NCBI GenBank assembly: GCA_009746045.1
Contig: RPFO01000891.1
Location: forward strand, 1,014,404 to 1,078,403
DNA from: Mesostigma viride
Taxonomy: Eukaryota > Streptophyta > Mesostigmatophyceae > Mesostigmatales > Mesostigmataceae
Direction: 5' to 3'
DNA: 64,000 bases
This document shows positions 1-27,929 of this stretch, in pieces. The notes under the pieces were generated by a model. The model had not been told where the DNA came from. It was given only the letters and a program-made list of their open reading frames with translations, and made no database searches. The translations under genes were made by a program, and so were the position numbers. Each line of letters begins with the position of its first letter. The stretch's first letter is position 1.

Positions 1-1014
1 TGGTGTTTGGAACCAATTGGAATCATCAGATGAGTTTGCTTCGGTCATAGTTGACCAAGTATGCACCTCGTTTGTCACGCCCGCCTCCACTCACGGCAGT
101 GCAGGAACGAACGCTTTTCAGAGCCATGAAAATGCTGGAGTTGTAGCCCAGTAGGCATCCGACTCTGTGTGGGAACCTTGACACTTTTTCTGCTTCACAG
201 CCTTTCACAGCTTTTGTGCAAGCCGTACCCACGTGCCCGGTGCCGATGCAACGCAACGCGCAACCGCAACGACCGGAAATTCGAACGTCTTTTGGCCAAT
301 CGGCCGGGTTCCATACAGTGCGAATCCAATCACGTCATTTGAACCGGGATTGCCAACGGCTATATCATTCCTAAGTATGGACCAACAAATTGAGTTCGTC
401 CCTGCTCAATAAGAAACCAAGGGTCCCAGACTTCCCCGGCGGCTTTCGTGCGCAATCTGTTTGATATTGCTGAGTCAAACTTCCCACCTCCATATCGTCA
501 TCGCATGAATATCCTAGGCAGGGATATGGGGGTCAGATGAAAGACAGCAGTGGATATTTGGAGCACTAGACTAACTGGACATGATGAATAAAGACAATCA
601 CATTGTTCGCAGGTGGTAGGAAGCCATTGAAAGGACAGCACATACACTGCCGAGATGCGGGAAGCGTAGCTGCTGGTGCGGCATCCGTGAGGTGCCGCAG
701 CCCCGGCAAGAATGTCTGTCGATGCCATTGTTGGCGTTAACGTGCACTTTTACCGGCTTCGGAACGTTGATTTGCTGCAGCAAGGGTAAGTTTGCATTGT
801 GGGGACAATGGCGCCGCTAGCTTTTCTAATTGCTGGCCAGTTTTTATTTGAAAAAGTTGCTTGCGTCAGCATGCTGCGGCGTCCGGACTTCTTAGCGGCC
901 CCCGCTTTGGGACCCGGTTCGACGGTGACCTAGAATTGTAGCACGCAATGCCTCAGTTTTGCAGCTAGACATGACAGGTGGTGTCATATAGCGTAGCCCG
1001 CAATCGTGCTATCC
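1..1014. other. Spacer upstream of the FAM135 gene
   Basis: No coding region could be supported here on either strand. The short open frames show no recognisable family or splice-phase partner. The stretch presumably contains the 5' untranslated region and promoter of the plus-strand gene that starts near 1015, but no core promoter element stood out. An additional upstream exon cannot be excluded. Confidence 0.4.
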
Positions 1015-18174
<17,160 letters not shown>

Positions 18175-18585
18175 GACGTTCAATACGGACTCATGATGTG
18201 TTGAGCAATTGTACACAATAAGATGAGAGCAGCCCCTGGCAATTGTTTCTTGTGAGATGTCCAACCGGTGCCATCTTGATGATAAGAACATATCGACACT
18301 TTGCATGCTGGGGTCCGGGCCAATATTGTTGCATGTGAGAGACCTGGATATAATTTGCAAGTCTACTAAATTACCTGACGTAAGTAGCCATTGCATATGA
18401 ATTCCTTAACTCCTCCATCCATTCATTCATGCATTCGTTCATTTGTTCATATGCACCGCCTTTGGGGGATGGGTTTTAAAGTCCCCCTAATTGCATTAAT
18501 AAATTAACTAATGAAAAACGCTCTCCCGTTGGGCAGGGAATTGATCACGGAGCACAATAATCCGTCATCATTTGAAGTGCATTCA
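18175..18585. other. FAM135 3' region and spacer
   Basis: This is AT-richer sequence after the stop codon, presumably the 3' untranslated region and then spacer. A segment near 18515-18560 (ctctcccgttgggcagg) resembles part of the interspersed repeat seen near 21275 and 22410. No gene is seen. Confidence 0.5.
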
Positions 18586-18589
18586 GACC

Positions 18590-19220
18590 TGGCTGGACTG
18601 TCTAGGCTTAGAGGCGCGGGCGGTGGGGCTGGAGATTAGTGTACGTCAAAACTGAGGCGATGGTGATTGGGGCTACCAGCCGAGGCCCCGGCTGCCAGAC
18701 GGGACGGAGGTCCCGTTCCGTGATCGCTTCAAACTGCTGAAGAGCATGCATGCTCCCTGACACCGCCGACGATGTGGACATCCGCATCGGCCTTGCCTGG
18801 GCCAAGCTTCATTCGCTCAAAACCTACTGGCGCTCGAAGGGCCAGGGCAAGCACCGCAAAGCATGCTCCTCAAGGTCCTGGCCGGTCCTCACGGTGCTCA
18901 CCTATGGCGCCGAGGCATGGACGCTCACGGACACGCTGGCCACACGGCTGAACGGCATGGTAACCAGGATGCTCCGCCAGGCCCTGAACGGAGGGTTCTC
19001 CACACATACCTAGGCCTTTAGAATCTTTGTACCAGGGTATGCCTCGCATTTCGGACGAGATTAGACAGCGTAGGATAGCATTCGTAGGACATCTTGCTCG
19101 CACCAGTCAGGTAGACACCGACCTCGGTCTGGCCGGCCCCCAGCGGCTTGGCCAGCCAGGGCGGCATATCCTGACCTGGCCGACCTGGCCCCAAGGACGT
19201 ACATTCCTAAAAAGATAGGT
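18590..19220 (+). mobile_element. 3' fragment of a non-LTR retrotransposon (reverse transcriptase C-terminal part), decayed
   Basis: Across several frames it encodes pieces typical of the end of LINE reverse transcriptases: LPDTADDVDIRIGLAWAK, LTYGAEAWTLTDTLATRLNG, MVTRMLRQALN and PRISDEIRQRRIAFVGHLAR. The 'PRISD.IRQRR..F.GH' motif is characteristic of this group. The YADD catalytic motif is missing, so this is a 5'-truncated copy with frame breaks. The minus-strand element at 25.8-27.5 kb belongs to the same family. Confidence 0.8.
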
Positions 19221-19319
19221 AAACATGACATGACCTACCCACAGCTGTTGCTGGCCGACCTATAGTGGTCCCAGCCCGTTTGAACATCGCATTCACTCCC
19301 TCTCTCTTGCTTGGACTGC

Positions 19320-19995
19320 CATGCAGAACACCGAGGCCCTGGTCTCACAGGTCCCAAAGATAGTGGAGCAGACGGCCACCATCGCATCCCAGCAGCCACC
19401 CCGGCAGGATGCTGGCGACCCGTCCCGCCCCTCTCCTATGCGCGGACCTGCTGCAGACAGCGACCGCCTCCACCGGCACCGACGCCATCGCTGGGAAACT
19501 CCAGGAGCTTGAAGACCTTCGCCAGGCACAACAACGGGAGGCCACCGACCGCGCTCGCCGCGACTGCCGGGTGGTGCTGCGTCGTTTCCCCCAGAAGCCA
19601 GGTGAGACGTCAACCACCCTTGCCGACGAGCTCAAGGACCAGCTCCTTACCCTCATGGACCTGGTAGGTGAGGTAGAACCGACTGCGTGGGTGCCACCGC
19701 CTTCCCCACTCACGGGACAAGGCGGCTTCCCCACCAGTCCTGCTCACCTTCCCCTCCCGTGAGGACATTGAAGCAGCTGTTCCTCTCTCGTCGCAAGCGG
19801 TTGCACGACCTCACCTGGACGCTGGTCGCTGGACGACGACCTGACCCCCGCTTAGCAGCAGCAGCGCCGCGACCTAGCTGTGGCCGGCCGGAATACCTCC
19901 GCCACAAGCAGGACCCCCAGAAGCCCAAGGTGTACTGGAGGGGCAGGGACCTGATGACCAACCACAAGATGTGGACGCCCCCAGCGGGCTAGAAT
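19320..19995 (+). pseudogene. Decayed retrotransposon ORF1-like remnant
   Basis: An ATG frame of MQNTEALVSQVPKIVEQ type, another frame with a coiled-coil-like stretch (AIAGKLQELEDLRQAQQREA), 'VVLRRFPQKPGE', and further on 'LDDDLTP' before an in-frame stop and 'QQQRRDLAVAG' together resemble the ORF1 proteins of non-LTR elements. At least two frame changes and the stop near 19852 show that it is not functional. It follows directly on the 3' end of the preceding fragment, which suggests nested or tandem insertion. Confidence 0.55.
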
Positions 19996-20149
19996 AGCTC
20001 GCATAATAGCCCAAGCTTGTATCCATTGGTAGTCACTGCCGCTATGGCAGCCATGCTTAGAAGGTTGGCCTAGCTGTGCCAACATACCACCTAGTCACGT
20101 GCACTGCTAACGCACGGTACATGCAACCAGCCGTAAGCTATGCGTCAGC

Positions 20150-20345
20150 CTACCTATGGTATTGCATGCACTGGTTGTATATTGCACCCACAGTGTTGCA
20201 CCCCGGCATGATGCACCATGCCGTGGAGAGAGCGCTCTGTGGCCTGCCCACTTGCGGCAGTGAGAGAAGCTAGGGCGCCCTCCCTCCTTCTCGCTGTGTA
20301 TATAGGGTTGAAGGTTCCTTTACTCTGTATTGGCACCCACGTGAC
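20150..20345. repeat. Interspersed repeat, copy A
   Basis: The block 'gtggcctgcccacttgcggc' through 'tatagggttgaaggttc' and 'ggcaccc' recurs at 37078-37175 with about 80% identity by eye. It has no coding content and is probably a non-autonomous element or a retroelement tail. Confidence 0.65.
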
Positions 20346-20356
20346 GCAGTCACGTG
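20338..20356. repeat. Perfect inverted repeat cacgtgac-gca-gtcacgtg
   Basis: 8-bp arms with a 3-base spacer contain two CACGTG (G-box/E-box) cores. It lies at the edge of the interspersed repeat, so it may be part of that element rather than a promoter. Confidence 0.7.
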
Positions 20357-20444
20357 CTTATTATTAATTAATCAATTTACCAGCCATACCCTAAGCTTAG
20401 TCCTTGTACAGCCATGCCTACGTCCTGGCTATGATCACTAGATT

Positions 20445-20630
20445 ACTCGCCCACGCTCCTTGTTATAATATGCCATGCTCACATGGGTCTTATTGCACCC
20501 ACAGATTGCCGGATCGTTTACACGTGTACAGTTTAGCGTGTCCGAGTGCAGCTGTGGCATGGCAATTTGGTCTGAAGGAGAATGGGGGTCTCTGCCCTTT
20601 CTCCTGTTGTGCACACACATGGATGGTGTC
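20445..20630 (+). repeat. Left arm A of a large inverted repeat
   Basis: The segment running from 'cccacgctcc' through 'cacccacagattgccggatc' to 'ctcctgttgtgcacacaca' is present in reverse complement at 22470-22655. Arm similarity is high with small indels. Together with arm B (21275 and 22408) it marks an inverted pair of copies of one non-autonomous element. Confidence 0.8.
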
Positions 20631-20805
20631 TAACTCGATCGTTCCTAAAAGTAGTTACCAGTTGCACTTTGCGTTATAAAGTCCACAAGCCAACCTAATA
20701 ACAATTTTACCATCCACATTGAGACCAAAGCACACACGCATATTGAGTTACTTGGTGGCCATGTTGGTGGTCATGTTGCAATGTCCTATGGGTACATTTT
20801 AATAA

Positions 20806-20832
20806 GGACCCCCCCCACCAGGGGGGTCCGCT
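20806..20832. repeat. GC-rich hairpin ggacccccc...ggggggtcc
   Basis: A C-run and G-run inverted repeat with an ACCA-type loop stands in an otherwise AT-rich spacer. Confidence 0.75.
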
Positions 20833-20834
20833 GG

Positions 20835-21270
20835 GTGCGAGACATGATACACCTAAAATGCATTTTATGTACGTGGTTTAAACAACTATATTGGACCTGG
20901 GCTTGGAAAGGCAGTTAGATTGGTAGCCATGCATCGCTTCTGAACACTCACATCACTGGTTGTCCCAGGGACCCAGCTGTACTTAGTATCTAAAAATAAC
21001 TGGAAGATGACAAGCTAAAAATGAGTTGCAGCTGTGCACCAGGGTACCCCCCTGTACTGTAACCGTTTTAAATTAGTCCCTGCGAACTTGGTCTGAACAT
21101 AGTGATGTCCGGTATCAGGGTGTACTACACATCTAGCTCTAGCAGCAGACCTAAAAATATCACGGAAATATCTACTGGCATTCGCGCCAGCTCGTTTCTA
21201 AAACTGGTTGCGATTTGTAGTTACGAGTAAAACTGGTAACTAGAAATTGGTACCAGTACCATCCAAGGGT
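20835..21270. other. Non-coding sequence between repeat arms
   Basis: About 0.45 kb of sequence separates arm A from arm B in the plus-oriented copy, whereas the two parts adjoin in the inverted copy near 22470. It may be an insertion. No gene or known motif was recognised. Confidence 0.4.
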
Positions 21271-21274
21271 TGAT

Positions 21275-21392
21275 TAAAAGCACTTCGGTGCTCCGTGACT
21301 CCCAAACGAGAGCACGTGTTTAATTAATTAATTAATTAATTAATTAATTAATTAATTAATTAATTAATTAATTAATTAATTAATTAATTAAC
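21275..21392. repeat. Inverted-repeat arm B followed by (TTAA)n microsatellite
   Basis: 21275-21325 (agcacttcggtgctccgtga onward) is the reverse complement of 22412-22470. It runs into about 17 TTAA units. Confidence 0.85.
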
Positions 21393-21397
21393 TGCAG

Positions 21398-21912
21398 AAC
21401 AAGAAGAGGTGGGCAGAAGAGGTGGGCAGAAGAGGTGGGCAGAACACGACCCTGTGGGCAAGCCCCCTCCCCCCAAGCGGAGGCGGCGCGAGTGTAGTTA
21501 GGATTTTCTAGACTAGATAGCTTAGAGTTAGGGTAGTTCGATTACGCGGCTTCCTCCACCCCATCCATCATGGAATATGTGCTACATGATCTCCCAACGG
21601 AGGCATGTTATAATTTAATTTAATTTAATTTAAGAAGAGGTGGAAGACGGTTGTCCAGGCTCACACGCCAGCGCGCCCCCTGTGGCCGGGCAAGCCCCCC
21701 CCCCCCCCCCCCCCCCCAAGAGGAAGGGGCGCTTTGCCTGAGTAGAATAGTTAGAGTTTTCTAGATTAGATTTGCTGAGAGTTAGATTAGTTCGGTTTCG
21801 CGGCTTCGCCCACCGCTATCCATCCAGCAAGGGAATATGTGCTACATGATCTTCCAACGCCGGACGGACGGGAGTCATGTTATAATTATATTTAATTTAA
21901 TTTAATTTTGAA
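21398..21912 (+). repeat. Two tandem copies of an interspersed repeat of about 240-280 bp
   Basis: Copies at 21398-21632 and 21633-21912 share, in order, 'gaagaggtgg', a C-rich tract before 'aag(c/a)gga', 'ttttctaga', 'gttaga/gggta', 'gcggcttc', 'gaatatgtgctacatgatct', 'cccaacg' and a terminal (TTTAA)n. A third, inverted copy lies at 23630-23930 and a fragment at 21930-22000. The A/T-rich tail resembles a SINE-like or other non-autonomous retroelement. Confidence 0.75.
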
Positions 21913-22079
21913 GTGCTTTTATTAAAAAATTAAAATTAAATTGGAACTGTCATATCTGCATTGGGAGAACATGTAGCACATATCCCTGAGAAGGGTCATA
22001 TATATATTAGCTGGGCGTTTGCTTTGGTTTGAGTGATTTCACTCTGCTGTAAGTAATTATATTTTTAATATATATATAT

Positions 22080-22340
22080 GGCTTTTAATACATTCCGGCT
22101 GGGCTACTTCCTGCATGCAAGGGTAGCTGGTGTAGATCACTACACCTGCTCGGGCCGGTGCACTGACAAAGTGCACCTGCACCACTGCATGCACAATGTA
22201 TTCCAGCAGCTAAGGTGCGGACATATAGGGTGGAAGATCATGGCACATGGCTAAATAATTTGGCTAGGGCTGCCATGGCGTCTCAGCAGACTAGTAGCTC
22301 CGTCTGCATAGGCAAAGTTTGGCTAAAGGCATCATATTTG
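22080..22340. repeat. Interspersed repeat related to 27600-27790
   Basis: Shared blocks are 'gtgcacctgca...catgca', 'ggtggaagat' and 'ggctagggc...cagcaga'. It is diverged and non-coding. Confidence 0.55.
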
Positions 22341-22407
22341 GGGAGTCCCATCCGATCAGAGGCGCACGTGCGCATATAGTTGTGGGACACGTACATGCTA
22401 AGCTAAC

Positions 22408-22660
22408 TAACTAATTAATTAAACTCGTGCTCCCGTTGGGGAGTCACGGAGCACCGAAGTGCTTTTAATCCCTGTGTGTGCACAACAGGAGAATTTAGGG
22501 CAGAGACCCCCAGTCTCCTTCATGGCTAAGGCATGCCACAGCTGCATTCGGGCGCGCTAGCTAAACGGACACGCTAACGATCCGGCAATCTGTGGGTGCA
22601 GTAAGACCCATGTGAGCGTGGCATAACATGCATGGAGCGTGGGCAAGGAAATGCTAAGCT
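22408..22660 (-). repeat. Right arms B and A of the large inverted repeat
   Basis: The reverse complement matches 20445-20630 and 21275-21325, but here the two parts are contiguous. The intervening 645 bases of the left copy are absent, so the left copy has an insertion or this copy has a deletion. Confidence 0.8.
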
Positions 22661-22679
22661 AAGCCTTAGTAGCTGACTA

Positions 22680-23560
22680 ATCTACACTACTGTTATACAT
22701 TCCCTAGATCGACTGGGGTTGCTGGGGTGGCAGGGGGCGCCTGCCAGGGCTTGTGGTCGATCGTGGATGACCGCCCCCCTCCAGGATACCGGCCGGCTTC
22801 CCCCCTGCGAACTGCCGGAGCTGGTCAGGTAGGTCAGCCAAAGCTCCCGTCGCCGTGCGTTGTTGCTGCGCGCCAGGGCCCCTTGAGTCAAGTCATCTTC
22901 CAGCGTGTAAGAAACCTCCTCGCGAGCTTCTTGCCGCTTGCGGACGACAATGATGCAGCTTAATAATCCGCCATGTAATCAAAGGTGAGGAGCAGGGGAG
23001 CCGGGCCAGCCTTGACCCACGCGCGGGGAAGGCGGACGCCGGCCGACATCCGCAGCTCACCGATGAGGCCCATGCATCATGGGGGTAAGGATGTCGCGCA
23101 TAAATGCGCGCGATGGCAAGAGACTAGGAGTCCTCACCTGCTAGCCGGCTGGTCACCAAGTGCTTGACCGAATGACGTTATGGCAAGCGCTTGGTGATGT
23201 CGGCCTCCTGCCCTCCTCGCGGAGGTCGAGCGTTTGTTGCTTAAGCTGTGCTGTGATGGTGGAGCGGCATGCAGTGGCGGTGGAGGTGGTGTGGTGCTTA
23301 ATTCAGCATGTCCGCCCAGGTCTGGGTGGGAGGAGCATCGTCGGCCGCAGGGCCAGTGGTGCTCCTTTTATAATGATCCGGCCCTGTGCTTTTATAATCC
23401 CTGGTAATTGCTACATAGCAAGGAGGGCAGAGAGTCTGACCCATCCATCCGGCCACAGCTCTTTGGTTATATACTCTGGCCGGTGATCAAGGAGTGCGGA
23501 CCGCTAGGCATCCACTGTGGGTGCAATAAGACCTGAGCTGTCAGCGGACACGTACTTTGG
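22680..23560. other. Spacer without recognised gene
   Basis: Moderately GC-rich sequence with short open frames only. None shows a recognisable domain or phase-consistent splice partner. It is probably transposon-derived, given its position between repeat arms. Confidence 0.4.
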
Positions 23561-23609
23561 GGAACATAACTCCGTTGGGAGCTTATTATGTAACACATAG
23601 CGGCTGAGA

Positions 23610-23990
23610 GGGGGCATATTTTAAATTAAATTAAATTATATTATATTATATTATATTATATTATATTATATTATATTATATTATATTATATTATAACATG
23701 ACTCAGTTGGGAGATCATGCAGCACATATTCCCTTGCTTGATGCATATGGAGGTGGGCAGAGCCGCGAAACCGTACTATAATCTAACTCTAATATAATCT
23801 ATTATCTAGAAAACCCTACCTACTACATCAGTGCTATACTCAGCAAAGCGCCCCTTCCGCTTGGGGGGAGGGCGCTTGCCCACGTACAGGGGCGGGCGTA
23901 TGAGCCTGGACAATGGTCTTCCACCTCGCTTCTTGTCCGGCATCGAGAGTTGGAGTGAATGCGATGTTCAAACTGGGCTGGGACCCGCCA
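23610..23990 (-). repeat. Inverted copy of the 240-280-bp repeat with (TTATA)n, then LINE tail fragment
   Basis: A (TTATA)n microsatellite (about 23630-23693) is followed by the reverse complement of the 21398-21912 repeat. From about 23925 the reverse complement also matches the 3' tail seen at 19240-19300 (tttgaacatcgcattcactcc). Confidence 0.75.
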
Positions 23991-24032
23991 CTACATAGGT
24001 CGCCCAGCAACTGCTGTTGTCTAATCACCAAG

Positions 24033-24058
24033 AAAATGTCCTCAAATGAGGACATTTT
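24033..24058. repeat. 12-bp perfect palindromic stem aaaatgtcctca-aa-tgaggacatttt
   Basis: Perfect complementary 12-bp arms are separated by two A bases. A shorter version (9-bp arms) occurs at 25768-25787, at the 3' end of the minus-strand LINE. Confidence 0.85.
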
Positions 24059-24059
24059 T

Positions 24060-25620
24060 AAGCATGGATACCATTTGTAATAACTAACACATGTCAACGT
24101 ACATCCATGGATACGGTATGGAACCATGTTCATTTATGATAGGTTCAAGAGTTGCAATGCTTAACATCCATGAAATATGCTCATTGTATAATTGTTTACG
24201 ATTTATGAATGTAGGGGGGTCGCTACGCGAGTGACCAAATAGCACTCAAGTCAACAATATGCCAAGAAAGAAGGCATGGCCAGGTCATGGCTGGCCCTGA
24301 AAATGCACCCAGGGTGCCCACAACATGTCTATGTTACACCCTCGCAGTCCTAGACCCTGCAGCCTGCCAGGGTGGGGGGACAAAATGTAACTGGCAACCA
24401 GGGACCATGGTGCAGGCCATACAGCAGGTGTAAAGCTAGCTCAGTCCAACGAGTGAAATATGAAGCAAATACTTGCCAAGTTTAGGTCCATGATCGTTGG
24501 TAGAGGCTCGGCTGCCACCACGGTGCTAAACCATGATGCTGAACCCTTACGTTATATATGAAACATATACTGCAAAGAGGCACAAGTTGTAACACAAGCA
24601 CAATGTAAACATGACAAGCTCAAGTTTCCAAGCCAGTCTTGATCACTTGGACATGAGTTGAAGCATTAGAAACATATGGGCAACATACCAGCAAGCCTTG
24701 AAAAACTTCTCAGCAACAAGGCAGTATATGTGTTGAATCAAACTACCACATCGCAATTAAGCACAGCGACTTCTAGTCGCTGCTGTTTTGATAACGCAAG
24801 GCCGTTTACCTTTTCAGTGACGCAGCGGGAAAAGAAAGTACTGCCCAGCAAACTTCCGTTATTCCCCGGACATAAACGTAATCAAAACCACGAAGTTGGG
24901 CATTGAAAGCAACCGGAATTATCACGTCTGCGAGAGTTATAGGTTACAATCCGCTTAACACGCTTACTTAGAACGATGCGGTTGAGAATGACAGTCGGAA
25001 CCTTGCTCTTGACGTGCGCGCGCCCAGGCCGCCAGCTGCGCAGGCCAGCTCAAGAAATATATATTAAAGGACGGTGACGCGTGGGAAGCACCCAGCCTTG
25101 CGGCAAAAGAAAAATATGGCTCGCGCTCGCCCTGGTTTTCGCCAGGCGCGACTGCGACATTACGACGAAAAAATAGAGACTCTTTGACGCATGCAACTGC
25201 CCAGGTCCCTCTTCTCCCCATGTCGCCCATAAGCCCAGAAGCGTACCATAACCCATACTCGCGATATCCGCAGCGCCTGGTCGGAAAAAGAAGTTGTAAA
25301 ACCGAACTGCGAACTGACCGCTATCATGCGCGGCTATCATGCGATCTACGTACGTAGCTCTCAGATTTTCTTCAACAATGCCAAAATCCGTTCATGAACA
25401 AAATTTTCGACATATACAAAGCACCTGCACGTGAAGAATAGCATCTTCGAAATCACTAGATTACGATCTAAAATGCTGTCTTCGTCCGGGGCAAAATAAT
25501 GCCCTATAACATTCAGGCAAGCCTCGGAACTGGCACGACCCCATAGCCGCCACTCGACAAAACACTCGATTGCATTGCGATGTTCTTGCTATTGTAGGTA
25601 CTTTTCGTCGCCTCATATTT
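24060..25620. other. Spacer without recognised gene
   Basis: About 1.5 kb of mixed composition. Open frames of 60-100 codons occur on both strands, but none has a recognisable motif. I see no tRNA, satellite or inverted repeat here. Confidence 0.4.
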
Positions 25621-25680
25621 TCCAGGTACGGTCGACCCCTGTCGACCCCAGGGGCTTGGCGCGCTCAGTACCTATCCCAG

Positions 25681-25731
25681 TTTCGCGCCAAAACCCACCA
25701 AGTGACCCTAGGACCAAATTTGGCGCCAAAA
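25681..25731. promoter_or_regulatory. Pair of E2F-like sites
   Basis: TTTCGCGCCAAAA (25681-25693) and TTTGGCGCCAAAA (25719-25731) match the E2F/DP consensus, with 25 bases between them. The second contains a full 12-bp palindrome. No gene with a clear start lies within 1 kb, so a regulatory role is only inferred. Confidence 0.4.
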
Positions 25732-25844
25732 CCGCGCCCCTGACCCCCCCCGTCTCAAACGAGGACTATGTCCTCAAATGAGGACATTTGGTTTTTGGAC
25801 ACTGTGGGTAGGTCGTGGCATGTTTGCCTACCTTCTTAGGTATG

Positions 25845-27530
25845 TCCTTGGGGCCAGGCCAGACCTGTCAGGCCATATGCCGTCCTGGCTGGCCAAGCCG
25901 CTGGGGGCCGGCCAGACCGAGGTCGCGGTGTCTACCTGGCTGGTGCGAGCAAGATGTCCTACGAATGCTATCCTACGCTGTCTAATCTCGTCCGAAATGC
26001 GAGCCGGGCATGCCCTGGTACAAAGATTCTAATGACCTATGCGTGGTAAACCCTACATTCAGGGCCTGACGTAGCATCCTGGTTACCGCGTGCCGTCTAG
26101 CTTGGCCGCCAGCGTGTCCATGAGCGTCCATGCCTCGGCGCCATATAGGTGAGCACCGTGAGGACCAGGCAGGACCTTGACGAGCATGGGCTTGCGGGGC
26201 TCGCTGAGGGCCTTCGAGTGCCAGTAGGTTTTAAAGCGAGCGATGCCTTAGTAGCTAACCCAGGCCACTGAGGCCGATGCGGGTCATCCACATCGTCGGC
26301 GGTGTCGGGGAGCATGCTCCCCAGCAGTTTGAAGCGATCACGAAACGGGACCTCCGTCCCGTCTAGCAGCCGCGGCAGCGGCGGGCGACTGTAAGCCCCA
26401 ATCACCATCGCCTCAGTTTCAACACTAATCTCCAGCCCCACCGCCCTCCCCTCCAAGCCCAGAGTCAGTCCAGCCAGGTCCGGAATGTGCTCGGGGCGCG
26501 CGATCGTGAGGGTGGTGTCATCCGCATAAATCAGGTCGGACAGGCGGTAGCCCGCCGGGTCAACGCCGCCGTGTTCGCGCGATGTCCAAGCCCGGCTGGC
26601 TCGAACCCCGTTAAGAGCAGTAAAGCGTGCACGTGCCCGGCGCATGACATGATCCACGACAATAATGAACAGATCATGGGGACAGGACACAGCCTTGCCA
26701 TACCCCGTGGTGAAGGGGGAATGGTGGGCGGTGTTGCCTTCCGCAGTCCGCACTACTGCCTAGCTGTGAGCCCTCATACAGTCGATGAATGGCAGCAATA
26801 AATGCTGGTGGTACCCGATCCAGAGCTAGGATGGCCCAAAAAGCCTCCCAGAGGACCGTGTGAAAGGCCTTAATTGATATAGTCAACAAAAATGAAGACT
26901 AGCGGCAAACTGTCAGGGCAAAGGCGACGCACCTCCTCCATCAACCGGCGCGCGACAAACACAGCCATGACAGTGTTACGACCACGACGGAAACCCATCT
27001 GAGACTCACCCAGGTGTGGGTCCAGCGCGGCGCGGAGCCGGTGCAGCATCATGCGCATGAAGACCTTCAGCGCGGCGCTCTGGAGGCAGACACCCCGATA
27101 GTTACCGGGGTCAGCAGCAGAGCCCTTCTTGTACAGCATGACTCGGATGGCCGTCTGCCACTCAGCAGGCGGAGGCTCATCAGAGCTAGAGCAGGACACG
27201 GTTGCTGAACGCCAGCACTCAGCAGAAGCTCCCTTACCGCCAGGTCAGGGGTCTTCAGCAGCTCAGCAGAAAGGTGGTCGGCACCGACCGCTGCGTCGTA
27301 CCGCAGGCGAGCAAGGGCGCCGTCCAATTCCTTCAAAGTGAAGGGGTGGACGACGTCGTTGGTGCCAAGGCAGCCCTCCTGCAAGGCGGGGACTTGGTAT
27401 AGTCCGCGGCCGAGGAGGGGGGCGCCGGCGGCGGCGGGGGTCCTGCAACACCGAGACGGACGGCCGTCTCGGGGTGAAGCGGCGGGGGGGGGGGCGCGAG
27501 CCCCACCTGTACCAAGGTTCAAACATTGTG
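25845..27530 (-). mobile_element. Non-LTR retrotransposon reverse transcriptase, decayed
   Basis: Reading 5' to 3' on the minus strand, pieces in at least three frames spell a LINE reverse transcriptase: PFTLKELDGALARLRYDAA, GNYRGVCLQSAALKVFMRM, 'QMGFRRGRNT', 'VFIFVDY' followed by KAFHTVLWEAFW, 'GVWQGCVLSP', the catalytic 'IYADDTT' (YADD codons at 26517-26528), 'FRDRFKLLGSMLPDTADDVD' and the terminal IRQRRIAF-type motif near 25950-26020. Frame breaks and altered residues show a dead copy. It is much longer than the related fragment at 18.6 kb. Confidence 0.85.
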
Positions 27531-27599
27531 GGCCAACCAGCGGTCAAGGCTGACCGGCGCCGTGCCGTCCCCCGTGTGCTCCGGGGGCATATAATATAT

Positions 27600-27790
27600 G
27601 CCGTTTGTAATGCATTCTGATCTACAACCTGCAGGTGGGGGGGTGTAAACCGCCGTGGACCTACACTGGGTGCACAAGGTGCACCTGCATGCACCACTGA
27701 CGTGCCATGATGTATCATATATACCTAAAAGGCCTGGCATGAGGTGGAAGATGATTGTGGCTAGGCAAGAGCTAGGGCATGACATATCAG
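27600..27790. repeat. Interspersed repeat related to 22080-22340
   Basis: It shares 'aaggtgcacctgcatgca', 'ggtggaagatga' and 'ggctagg..agagctagggc' with the other copy. It is non-coding. Confidence 0.55.
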
Positions 27791-27833
27791 CAGATCGACG
27801 GTTGTCTCTTTGAGATCGAGTCGAGAGTAATTA

Positions 27834-27925
27834 ACTCGGTGCATGGGCAAAGCCATGGATGATGCAATTCAGCCAAGCTCGGTGCATGGGCAAAGCCATG
27901 GATGATGCAATTTAGCCAAGCTCTG
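27834..27925. repeat. Tandem duplication of about 46 bp
   Basis: The block 'ctcggtgcatgggcaaagcc' followed by 'atggatgatgcaatt.agccaag' occurs twice with one difference. Confidence 0.9.
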
Positions 27926-27929
27926 CCTA

